Source: Hybos culiciformis (lineage: Eukaryota; Arthropoda; Insecta; Diptera; Hybotidae). From it: a stretch of 64,000 nt of DNA. The position numbers and the translations under genes were made by a program. The notes under the pieces were generated by a model. The model did not search any database, was not told the DNA's origin, and saw only the letters and a program-made list of their open reading frames with translations. The stretch covers positions 1 through 64,000 of the forward strand of contig CAXFZM010000538.1 in NCBI GenBank assembly GCA_964007475.1, given 5' to 3'. The first letter of the stretch is position 1, and each line of letters begins with the position of its first letter. Below are positions 38,592 through 48,703 of the stretch, one piece after another.

Positions 38592-41500
38592 ATGGAGACA
38601 TTTATTTTAAAAATGACAATGAAGACGATGAAGAAGAAAATTCAAAAATTGCTGACTGGTCTCGGCGGTTGCGATCGCTGTGAAGACAATCAAAAATTAT
38701 CTAGAGTATGTTCTTGTCAAAGTTTTATTGATGAACCAGATTGTGTGAAGAGTCATCATAGTGATGAATTAGAAGAAGATTGTTATGATCGTAATACAAA
38801 ACAATTTCTAGTTGACATACATTCACCGATGGAAGCTAACTCACATTTAAATTTTCATACTTCGAATTTAGAATTGCCATCAGGAGAAGATGGATTAAGC
38901 AGATTAGATCCAAAAATTCAAAAGTAAGTTTTATATTAATTTTGTTTTTTAAATTTTAAAAATTTAAATCAATAAAACATTAAAATCTGTATAAAAAGCG
39001 GAAATTACGATGCTCTTAAATTAACTTAAATTGAAAATTTCATTTTTATTTGTTCTACTAATATTGACATTCATGGAACTAAAATTTCCTGGTACCTACT
39101 TAAGTACACCTAATGCCTCAGTGTTAACATACAAAAATTTGTTGGGTCTCCGCTTTTTTTCGGTTCAGAAATATTTAATTTGTAAAGGTGAATATTTGCT
39201 TGCTGCGTTGAATTTGGTTTTATTTACAGAGAAAGATACATATATAATGTATACATTATGCAATAAAGGTTCATGTGGTTCAGATTTTTATTTTATTAAT
39301 TTTATTTAATGATTTTTATGTTTTTTTAACTTTCCAGACAATTGTTATTAATAATTCGTGAAATGATTGTTACTGAACGTGATTATGTTCGATCATATTA
39401 TGTTATTGAAAATTATGTTGATGAATTGTTACCACAAGCAATGCGTGGTCAACGTAATGTTATATTTGGTAATATTGAGAAAATTTTTGAATTTCATCAG
39501 CCACATTTTTTAACCGAATTAGAACAATATGAAAATAGTCCATTAAAAGTTGGTGCTGCATTTTTAGAAAATGAGCAGAAATTTTATTTATGTGCAATGT
39601 ATAATAAAAATAAGCCTAAAAGTGATACTCTTATGAGCGAATACGGAACACAATTTTTTAAGGTAAGTTTTAGAATAAAAAAAAATTATTAAAAATTTAA
39701 TTTATTATAATTTTTTTAGTCGAAACAATTAGAATTGAATGATAAAATGGATTTAGCTTCATATTTGTTAAAACCAGTTCAAAGAATGGGAAAATATGCT
39801 TTACTTTTACAGCAACTTGTTAAAGTTTGCAGTAACGTTGAAGTTAGTAAACTTGTTTGGAAATTATATTGACTCTATATAAAAATATAAATTAAAATTG
39901 TACAAATATAGATTAATAAATCCTTAGTTAATCTATATTTGGCTAACCGAGATTTAAAGTTATATTATTTTGAAAATTTCTTGAGTACTTATTTGTCTTT
40001 TTCAAAACAGGGTTCATCATATCAAGAAATCGCAGCTGATGTTGAAGAATTACAACGTGCCGAAGAAATGGTAAAATTACGTCATGGCAATGATTTGCTA
40101 GCAATGGACTCGCTACGAGACTGTGATGTTAACTTAAAAGAACAAGGACGATTGTTAAGACAAAATGAATTCCTGGTTTGGCAAGGGCGTGGTTGTAAGA
40201 AATGTTTGAGGCAGATTTTTTTATTTGAAGAATTGGTATTGTTTAGTAAGGCAAGAAGATTTCCAGATCATAAGGTCAGCTTAATAATTTCGATTAAATT
40301 GTTTAAAAAAATCTTACTATGTGTTTATTTTATTTTTAGAATCTCGATATTTATATTTATAAAAATAGTACTAAAACATCAGATATTGGTTTGACAGCTC
40401 ATGTTGGTGATTCTACAACAAAATTCGAAATTTGGTTCAGAAAGCGAAAACCAGATGATACTTGGACATTACAAAGTATGTCCCAAGATATTAAAAATGC
40501 ACGGACCGATGAAGTATCAAGATTATTATGGAAACAGGCGAAACGAAATCGAGGTATTACATTCTTAATATACTTAACTATTATAAATATATAAAAAGAG
40601 AACTTTTTGAAAACTGCGATATATTCATTTATATCATGCTTTTGTGACAATATCGACCTTTGTTCAATTAATTAACAATGTTATTAAGTATATTGCAAAT
40701 AATTCTATATTTTTAATTTTTTCCCTTGAATTTCTGACTACGCATTAAGTTTATCAAATATGTTATTTTAGAAATTCGTCTGGCTGAAATGTCGCCGATG
40801 GGAATCGGTAATAAACCTTGTTTGGATATTCGCCCAAGCCATAACCAAATAAATGATCGTTCAATAACAATCTCACAACTTGGAAGAGGTACGAATAAGA
40901 AATGAATATTTTAAATTGGAAAAATAAATAAATATATATAATAGTGCAATTTAACTCTCTTAATATTAATTTCTATATTTAAGCGCCACTCATTTGCTGG
41001 TTCATTGCCTTTGGAATCAGTTAGGTCATCGAAACGACCAAATTCATTGATTTCAGAATCCTCATCACTGTCATCAGGTACAAGTTCTTCATCATTGAGC
41101 ACACGGGCAGTAATAATGGCAATGCTACTGTCAAAAACTCAAGTGTTTTAGAATTGATTAACGAAACATCTACATTAAATATTAACAGTGGTATTATTAA
41201 AAAAACATCAAAGATCAACTAAACTTGTTAGTCAGTTATCAGTTGGTAAGAATTTAATTATAATTAATTATTTAAGTTAATTTATTATAAGGCAGTATTG
41301 AATGTAGACAATACCTATGTTTCTGTACATTTTAATATTTCTTGCTGAAGTGAAAGTAAATTTTAAAAATCTTTGTTGACAGTGGCTAAATACAAAAATC
41401 GGAAATTTTACAATGTTTTTAAAACATAAACAAATATTTCGAACATATTTTCATCGAAAATCTAAAATTATTTACTTTCAATCACCTTTTAATTGCCATA

Positions 41501-41920
41501 CTGGTAAATTTCGATGCTACGGTACGCGGACGCGCACAGTTTATTTCTGAATAAAAACTACCGTGAAAACCGATTTCTAAATCATATTTCTTAATAAATT
41601 TTAATCACATTTTAATAAAATTCAAAAAAAAAAGGCAAGATATAAATTTTATCGATTTTTTGATTTAAAAAAAAAATTTTTTTTAATGACAAATAAAATT
41701 TAAAAATATTTGTTGGACTAAAAGATATCAAAGTTATTCAAATTTTGATAGGTGATGTATTCAAATACAATATAAACAAATTGATAGTTATTTCTTGTTA
41801 TACCTACATACTTTATTAAATGTTCTATTAAATATTTTAGAAAGTGGAATTCTGTCAGACATTTCAATGACACCAGATACCGAATCGCATCATGAACCAA
41901 AATGGCCATCAATCTTATAA
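38592..41920 (+). pseudogene. Puratrophin-type RhoGEF (DH-PH), captured C-terminal half
   Basis: RhoGEFs of the puratrophin/PLEKHG4 type exchange GDP on Rho GTPases through a DH-PH pair. Eight exon pieces can be joined: 38,592-38,923 (GGCDRCEDNQKLSRVCSCQS), 39,338-39,662 and 39,720-39,842 (DH: REMIVTERDYVRSYYVIENY, KMDLASYLLKPVQRMGKYAL), 40,011-40,274 and 40,340-40,553 (PH: FLFEELVLFSKARRF, RFRKRKPDDTW-type core), 40,772-40,888 (EIRLAEMSPMGIGNKPCLDI), 40,984-41,236 (RHSFAGSLPLESVRSSKRPN) and 41,841-41,920 (SGILSDISMTPDTESHHEPK). Most junctions have GT-AG sites and matching phase. About four residues are missing in the DH domain after VDELL, the 40,888/40,984 junction is out of phase, and exon 7 shifts frame twice. 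The N-terminal half is absent. The stop at 41,918 could be the natural end. Confidence 0.85.
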
Positions 41921-42164
41921 ACGGCAAGAAACTATTCAAAAATTAGACGAAAAAGATAAAGAACTAATAAAATTACCCAAATTAAGTGAAGAAACTAGGG
42001 CTGGTTTAAAGCAAGCGGAGAAAATAACAAAGCATCTTGAAAATCAAATAACCGAGAAAAATGAGAAAATAAAACGTTTTGAAGATGAATTACAAGAATC
42101 AGAAGAAACACTTAAAATAGTAATGAGTTTTATAGAAAGTAAAAATCCTAAAAGGAAAGCTTAA
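41892..42164 (+). CDS. Unrecognised coiled-coil open frame after the RhoGEF piece
   Basis: Ninety codons starting with ATG at 41,892. The first ten overlap the last RhoGEF exon in another frame. The remainder is strongly charged and heptad-like (EETRAGLKQAEKITKHLENQ, then KIKRFEDELQESEETLKIVM) and ends RKA. The composition is that of a real coiled coil, not random AT translation. I recognise no family. It could be another captured exon, or RhoGEF-downstream sequence in a shifted frame. Confidence 0.4.
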   Translation: MNQNGHQSYKRQETIQKLDEKDKELIKLPKLSEETRAGLKQAEKITKHLENQITEKNEKIKRFEDELQESEETLKIVMSFIESKNPKRKA

Positions 42165-42221
42165 TCAACATTTTATATATTTTAAAATTACTTAATTTAG
42201 TTTTTTTACCATAAGTTCAGG

Positions 42222-42438
42222 CATAGATTAAGAATACACCAAGATGGGAAGTTTCATACAACATTTTTTCAGTCTTTTTTGGTATTTTATTGTGAAGGTG
42301 TTAGTAAAACTAAATAAAATTCTTTTCATACATTGATAATTATCACGTATTTTATTTTGTTTTACTAACACATTGACTTAAAAATACCAAAAATAATGTT
42401 GTATGAAGCTTCCCATCTTGGTGTATTCTTAATCTATG
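42222..42438. mobile_element. 217-bp MITE with 7-bp flanking duplication
   Basis: The termini form a long inverted repeat: CATAGATTAAGAATACACCA and AGATGGGAAG on the left, with their complement on the right and matching TTTTGGTATTTT and GTGTTAGTAAAAC near the centre. GTTCAGG flanks it on both sides (42,215-42,221 and 42,439-42,445). The whole unit folds into one hairpin. It has no coding content, and the superfamily is unclear from a 7-bp duplication. Confidence 0.8.
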
Positions 42439-42445
42439 GTTCAGG

Positions 42446-44049
42446 TTAACTATAAAATATATACTGATTACAAACAAAAGTATTGATATCATACATAAGC
42501 ATATGCATATACCTAGGTATTTCTTTTTTTGTTGAACAAAAAATATTATCATCAACAGAGTGAAAAAGATGTACAAAAACCATATAAATATCACAATATT
42601 CTGTTACTTGTATAAAAACGGAACTGCTTTAGATTATTATTAAAGGATTTTTATTTAATTTTATTTGAATACATTTTTTACTGTTTTCATACCTGATGGA
42701 TGCACAAATAAGTCTAGAAAATTAGAAATGAACATAATGTGCGTTAATAGTTTTTTTTTTAAATTTAAATACCTATTTAAAATAATCAGTAATCATCATA
42801 ATAGGATTCGCTTCAATAAAGTAAAGTAGTTCATTGAACATCAATGAAAGTCCATGAACTTGAATTTTATGGTAGTTATGTGTTATGTTATAAATACCGC
42901 TAATGGTGGAAGTAAAATATTACTATAATATTTCAATGGCTCTAACATTTTATACAATATATTTTGGTGTAGGTATATATGATGACTGTGCGTGTATTAG
43001 AATTACAACACGGAACAAAATTTTTCTTTAAGTAAAAATTTTTTTATTAAGAATTTTTATTTAACTTTTTATCTTAACATGTGTTTAGAAAAAAAATGGA
43101 ACATTATAGTAGATATGTAGGTATTTTCAATTCAGGACTCAAATGTCATCAAATATTATTCAATTAAATAGTAAATATTTTGAATTAATTAGAGCTCGAT
43201 ATAAAATATTCAGAGTTATTGATCCTCGAAAAAATTATAAACTTGTTAATATGCTTTTAACTAACAAACTGAACTAACCTCGACGGCAGTCATAGAATTG
43301 TCCTACGATGCCGTCATATAAGTGACATTTAAGTAAGATTTACAACTAGCTTAGTAGTCAGCCTTATAACTGATCCTGGAGACAGTTTTAATTCTGACTT
43401 ATATGTCAATTTCATAACTAACGGCTACGTCATCTATATTCTTTACCTTAATGCTTGTCGTATACCTAACGTTCAGTCGTAATTTACGGTTACAAATAAC
43501 CAGCTCGAAGGCACTTAATGTATGGGCAATGTCAGTTATTTGTCACCGTACTTTTTATATATCCTTGTGGCTAACGTGTTCATATCATTAGTATACTAAG
43601 TTAGTTAACAAATGATGTTTTTTATTTCCGATGAACTAGACAAATAACTGACTCGTGGTATATTGGGTATGAAAACATTGCAGCAGGTTTAATTCTCCTC
43701 CTAATCTAATTTTGATTAAATAATTGTGGAATTAATAATGGTTTGAGAAATTTCGGTGATTACAGGAATATTAGATCTACTATTGGGAAAATAAATTTAT
43801 CAACGGCAGAGGGTGAGATCAGAGTTGGATCAGAATAATACTAGCTAAGAATTCTATTGAAAGAGTTCTCGAAATTTTTTTGATTTTCTCAGGCATAATA
43901 TGTCTTATTCATCAGAAGACTGTTTGTTCGTGTAGTAAAAATTAATTAAATGGTGCTATTAGATTTGAAACCACTTGAGTTAATTTTTTTTTTAAATTCT
44001 GAAAATATTTTTTATACTTTTTCAATTATTTTTTTTTTACTCTCATTAA
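42446..44049. other. Interior DNA, no recognised gene
   Basis: No open frame of interest. The part from about 43,270 to 43,660 is less AT-rich than its surroundings but shows neither repeat nor coding signal that I can name. Confidence 0.45.
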
Positions 44050-44830
44050 AGCGGGCATCCAAGATTATGAAAATGGGATGGTTATGACTGATGGTTTACA
44101 TTTATTTAAAGCTCATCATGAAATTATTCAAAATATCGTTGTGCGCGTTTTACAATTTATGGGAATTGGTTTGAAAATTTTAAAAAGTCAAATAACGTTG
44201 GATCAACTTGAGCGACAGCGTTTTGGAATATAAAGGTATTTTTTTTAAACTCATTTTTATTGGGTAAAAATTAAAATTTTATTTTTAGCGGTGATGAATT
44301 TAAAACATCCATGACAGAATTTAATGCTCAAAAAGTTACCATACGACACCCAGAGCCAGTTAAAAGAACTTTATGTTTAATTGAAACTATAATACTGGAA
44401 AGAGATCCGCAAACATACAGTGTTTGTACACTCGGCCCTTAATTGACGTTTACGCATTACTACGTGACAAGCATAGTATTGATAGGTTTCATATGGGTAA
44501 TTTGAAAACACAACACAAATGACAGGTAAAATATAATTATATTCGCATTTTTTGTTAGGTATTTATTAATATTTAAAATTTAAGGGACTCATTGCTTGCA
44601 ACTTAACAAGATGCTGTTCGTTCAAGTGTTCATGTAAGACTTACTAAAACACCGCGCGGTAAACGTGTAGCAGATCAAACAGTCGAAGAAACTGAAGCTA
44701 ATTTTTTGCGATTAGTTATTAACAATTTTCAAAATCATTAGAGGCTATGAAATTTTGGAGAGATTTAACGCCAACATATCACACAGCGTTTTGAATTACA
44801 GTGTCATACAAGATGTAAGTTTACATTTGG
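44050..44830 (+). pseudogene. Exon-like fragments of an unidentified host gene
   Basis: Four open stretches look coding and are bounded by splice-like sites. At about 44,053-44,230 it encodes AGIQDYENGMVMTDGLHLFK, then AHHEIIQNIVVRVLQFMGIG. At about 44,289-44,440 (after TTTTTAG) it encodes DEFKTSMTEFNAQKVTIRHP, then EPVKRTLCLIETIILERDPQ, with a frame change into LIDVYALLRDKHSIDRFHMG. At about 44,610-44,740 it encodes AVRSSVHVRLTKTPRGKRVA, then DQTVEETEANFLRLVI, and with another shift KSLEAMKFWRDLTP. The composition is that of a conserved helical protein, but I cannot name the family. Frame shifts and stops show that it is dead. It probably represents a further captured gene. Confidence 0.5.
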
Positions 44831-45147
44831 TGTTAATTAATACAAAAAATAGGCTGGCGGCGGGCTATTTATTTTATAATTATTTAGCTTATTTTATAAT
44901 AAGCTTAATAATTATCTAATAATTATTAAATTTAGTTATGAAACATTATGGTAAAAGGAATAGAATAATTTAATAGTATACCATTTAACATAACATTTAA
45001 AATTTTTTTACTGATATAAAAACGATCAGGAGAAAATTATACAAATATATAATTTCTAAATAAAAAAAAACTTAAATAAAAAGGTTCATAGAAATTATGA
45101 TTAACTATATAGGTAACTATTTTTTTGGAAATATATTTGAACATTTG
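44831..45147. other. Interior AT-rich DNA
   Basis: Contains a small imperfect palindrome, TTATTTAGCTTATTTTATAA, near 44,878-44,920. No gene seen. Confidence 0.5.
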
Positions 45148-45283
45148 AACTGTTATTTTTGAAAGTGGTATAAGTCCATTTTTTCATGTAAATATGGACA
45201 AAAGGTGGCTATATCTTACTAAAATTACCATTAACTCTTTTTTTTTTAAAAAGTGGACTTATACCACTTTCAAAAAAAACAGC
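45148..45283. repeat. Hairpin/MITE-like inverted repeat, 136 bp
   Basis: The left arm AACTGTTATTTTTGAAAGTG, GTATAAGTCCA pairs with the right arm ending GTGGACTTATACCACTTTCA, AAAAAAAACAGC. No flanking duplication is obvious. Confidence 0.7.
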
Positions 45284-45509
45284 TCATTTCTTTATCTACA
45301 AATTCAATGTTATATACATTTTTTTTTTTTTAAATTATTTTTCCGGTTAGTATGCTGATTAATAGGTAGATAGGTACATTTATTTTATAAGCAGTATCTA
45401 ATTAACAACGTTCTAATTCGTTAACACAAATGACCGCTAAAAATAATGCAACTGAAAAATGTAACTAAAATTTTAAATTCTCAATGAATACATTTGGGAC
45501 TTTTCTGCT

Positions 45510-46992
45510 AATATTACGTAATTATGCCCAATTGTATATGAACGTGTAGAAGGGAAATATATCAGTATGGAAGCTTTGCGGCTCCAAGAAAAACAATACT
45601 TATATAATGTTACTACACGAATTTTGATCTTCAAGCCAAATGTCATTTTAGTTCACAAAAATGTTGCAGGTATCGCTCAAGATATGTTAAGAAAAAATGG
45701 GATTACATTAGTTTTGGACGTTAAGTCAACTGTCATCGAACGATTAGCAAGATGCATGCAATGTGATATTGTGACATCGATTGAATCAAAATTCCGACCG
45801 GCCAAATTCGGAACATGTGATACATTCTATACAAAAAAAATTTTCGACGGCAATGGTATTTAATTTTTACGATTTTATTATATATTTTTATTACGGTTCT
45901 TTGATTGAGAATATGAAATATGAATGAGAATAAGAAAATTACCGTATATTCATTAAAAATACAAAATAAACCTGCTTAAAAAATTTTTGAAACAAAATTT
46001 TCGAGTCCTAAACATGACAGTATTATCTTACGGTAGGCATTTACAAATATATTTTATTAATTTGACGACACTCGAATAAAAAATTAAAATTTAGTACATA
46101 AACATAACACCTAAGACCTGCCAGTTTTTTTTTTATTAAAAAAAAAACAAAAAAAGGTTTCCTATGATATAATTTATATTAAAAAATATTAATTTTTTTA
46201 GGTTCAATTAAAACTCTTATGTTTTTCGAAATCAAAAAGACGAGTGCTGGGAATTGCTGTTACATTCGTCGAGGTGGTAATTATCAAGAACTAGCCTAGT
46301 TGAAGAAAGTAGCTTCAATGCTTGTATATGGTCGAATGAATTTCTTATTAGATGAATTCACAACTCCTCCTCAGCCAAAACCACATCTTTTTGAGTCCAA
46401 AGAACATACCCCGTCTGATAATGAAGCTGCTGATATGAAGGAACAATTACTAAAGTCTAATGATAATATTTCGCAATCAAGAACTCCAGACAAACGTATT
46501 TTAGTAGAAAAGAAGTCAGATGACAAATTACAGATTGTTACAATTGTAATAGAAAATGTCATAGATTTGTCAGACCCATTGAGGGCTCCAAGTCAACAAG
46601 ACCAATCAACTGATCTAATAAATGAACTTCAAATAGTCGATTTTGCGTATGATAATCGTTTAAGTACCGCTCTAAGTTCAACAAGTTTATCAACAAGTCC
46701 GTTAATATCATTCCCGTTGCCATATTTAGAATCCGAACAAAGTCGAAAATGTTATCTACGATCCCTATTTCCAGATGAATTATATTTTTCTAAACAGTGG
46801 TCAAATAATACAGAAAGAAATTCAAAATCATTTCTAACCAATGTCGAGAATAATAATTTTAATGAAGATCTAAAGCTTAATCCATCACATGCATTACAAT
46901 GAATTTTGTTAAACCACTTGATGATGATGAAGTTCAAACGTTGTTAGCAGAATTTAGAGCATTTGGGAATTTATATCCGAAATGTGATAATA
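45510..46992 (+). pseudogene. fab1: Fab1/PIKfyve fragment (chaperonin-like region), inactivated
   Basis: Fab1/PIKfyve is the endosomal kinase that makes PtdIns(3,5)P2. This piece covers its central TCP1/chaperonin-like region, not the kinase domain. Exon 45,510-45,855 encodes CPIVYERVEGKYISMEALRL, then KPNVILVHKNVAGIAQDMLR, GITLVLDVKSTVIERLARCM and FGTCDTFYTKK. A phase-matched GT-AG intron (45,856-46,201) leads to 46,202-46,992 with SIKTLMFFE, YIRRGGNYQELA, then MNFLLDEFTTPPQPKP, SFPLPYLESEQSRKCYLRSL and VQTLLAEFRAFGN. It has an in-frame TAG at 46,297 (where Fab1 has a residue between LA and LKKVA), a frame shift near 46,900 and a broken upstream start. A GTAAGT donor at 46,993 leads to no recognisable next exon. 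It is a captured, dead copy. Confidence 0.88.
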
Positions 46993-47463
46993 GTAAGTAT
47001 GATAGGTTAACAAGTCTTGTATGTTTATTTTTATTTTTCTAACTCCCAAACATTTAAATGAAATTTAATATCAAAAAACTCAAAAATAATTTTTTACGAT
47101 TCTTTCAAAATTTAAACTTTAGTAAAAGTTTCTTAATAAAGTAAAATTCGTTTGAAACAGAAGTGTTTTATATTAAAATATAGCATAATAAGAGTGTCAA
47201 ATTTAACAAAGATTAGTTTTGAAATAAAAATCATTTACATTTGAACATGAGAATATTTTAAAATATAATTTATAATTATTTTTAGTGAGACGGGTTTGTA
47301 ACCAACTTCCATTGCATCAGAATCCACAAAAATTATGCGAGCCTACTTAGACGTAAAACATTTATTATATATAAAGAACAAGGATTGGTAGATGTTAGTA
47401 AAAGTAAAATACATATTTCTTTATAAAAAAAGTAAATTTAATCACATTTTATTTTGTTTTTAG
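46993..47463. other. Intron-like DNA between gene pieces
   Basis: Mostly AT-rich. A short open stretch after TTTTAG near 47,285 (VCNQLPLHQNPQKLCEPT) ends in a stop and is not assignable. Confidence 0.4.
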
Positions 47464-47672
47464 TTTCTCTGCAATCCGATTGAATTGAACAGAATATCCG
47501 AAGAATTAAAAACAACAAAGGATATTGTTTTCAAAACTCGGAACATATGTTTGTAGCGAAGAAATCCGTGAAAATATCTGAGCAAGATTATAATTTATTG
47601 AACAATTTATTGAACAACTGAGAGCTGTTGATGGTGTTGAAGAAATTTTTGACAATTTAGATTTAATTAGCT
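47464..47672 (+). pseudogene. Probable TACO1/YebC-family C-terminal fragment
   Basis: TACO1 is the mitochondrial translational activator of cytochrome oxidase subunit 1 and belongs to the YebC family. After a TTTTTAG acceptor the frame encodes FLCNPIELNRISEELKTTKD and IVFKTRN. With a frame shift near 47,548 it continues FVAKKSVKISEQDYNLLNNL, and after a second shift LRAVDGVEEIFDNLDL, then a stop. The order (short strand, P-x-L-x-x-I-x-x-x-L helix, then K-x-x-V-x-I, then a helix ending D-x-V-x-x-I-x-x-N) matches the YebC C-terminal domain. Two frame breaks mean it is not functional. The assignment rests on pattern and is less sure than for the other captured pieces. Confidence 0.5.
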
Positions 47673-48703
47673 AGCTGTTTTGTTTTTGTATAACAATTCG
47701 TCAATTAAAATTATTTAGTTTCAAAAGCGAGATTGTATAATGAATTTTTCAACTCATTCGAATCAAATAGAAAATACTGTAACAATTTATTTTATTCACG
47801 TGTTTTATTTTTAAGAAATGTAGTCATCGTTTTGTTTTATTTAGTTAAATTCAATTCTATGTTAATAAATTTTCTCAATGGAAATCGTGTACGTTTTTTT
47901 TTTAATAAGAAAAATTAAGAATTTAGTCGGATTTTTTCAGAAGAACTTTTTTCTCAAATATTCAAGTACATACCTCTAAATATGGATCGGTTGGATATGG
48001 GATTCGGTGGTTTGATATTAACAAACAGATACTTATAGTACTGCAATAAAAGAATTTAATTAAGTTTTAAATCAAAATATTTAATAAAACAAAACTATAT
48101 TATTTGCAATTTCCTCTCTGTATTTTCATAAATGCTGAAAATTCTAATGATTTAAATTTGTGCGTTATTATTGCTTTACCCTCTAATGATAATTGTGATG
48201 GCGATAATTGGTTTGCGAGTTGGATATGGCGGTTGCGTAAATGGTTTTATGCTACAATTATATAATAAATTTATTTTTTTTTTTTAAATCTTTGTTCTGA
48301 TATCAGAACAATAAATATTAATAACAAAAAAAGTATTAAAGCATATCTAAATTTAAATCAGGTTAAAAATAAAAGTTTATCGTAGGTACTACAACGCTAT
48401 ATCGTACAATGTTTATATTAAAATATTTATAGCTCCTTTCCACACCACCTTTACCCATAAGTTTTGGGGAGGTAGAGCTCATGGCGCATTTTTTTTAAAC
48501 GTGGTATCCCCAGTAGGTCTAATCCACATAACATTTTTAAATATTATACATTTATAATATAACAAAATATATGCATAAAAAATTAATAAAATTAATATCA
48601 ATAAATAATAAATTTTGACAAATGATTTCAAAACGCTTAAAATTAAAATTTTGATGTTGCTCACATTTGTTGTATTTACTTTTTTTTTATTAGATTGAAA
48701 TAT
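47673..48703. other. Interior AT-rich DNA downstream of the transposase
   Basis: No gene recognised. On the minus strand an AATAAA signal (complement of 48,686-48,691) lies about 13 bases after the transposase stop and is its probable poly(A) signal. Confidence 0.5.

Noticed and set aside
39031..39309. 92-codon frame between RhoGEF exons
   Set aside because: It lies wholly in the first intron of the RhoGEF piece, has no family resemblance and no conserved start context.
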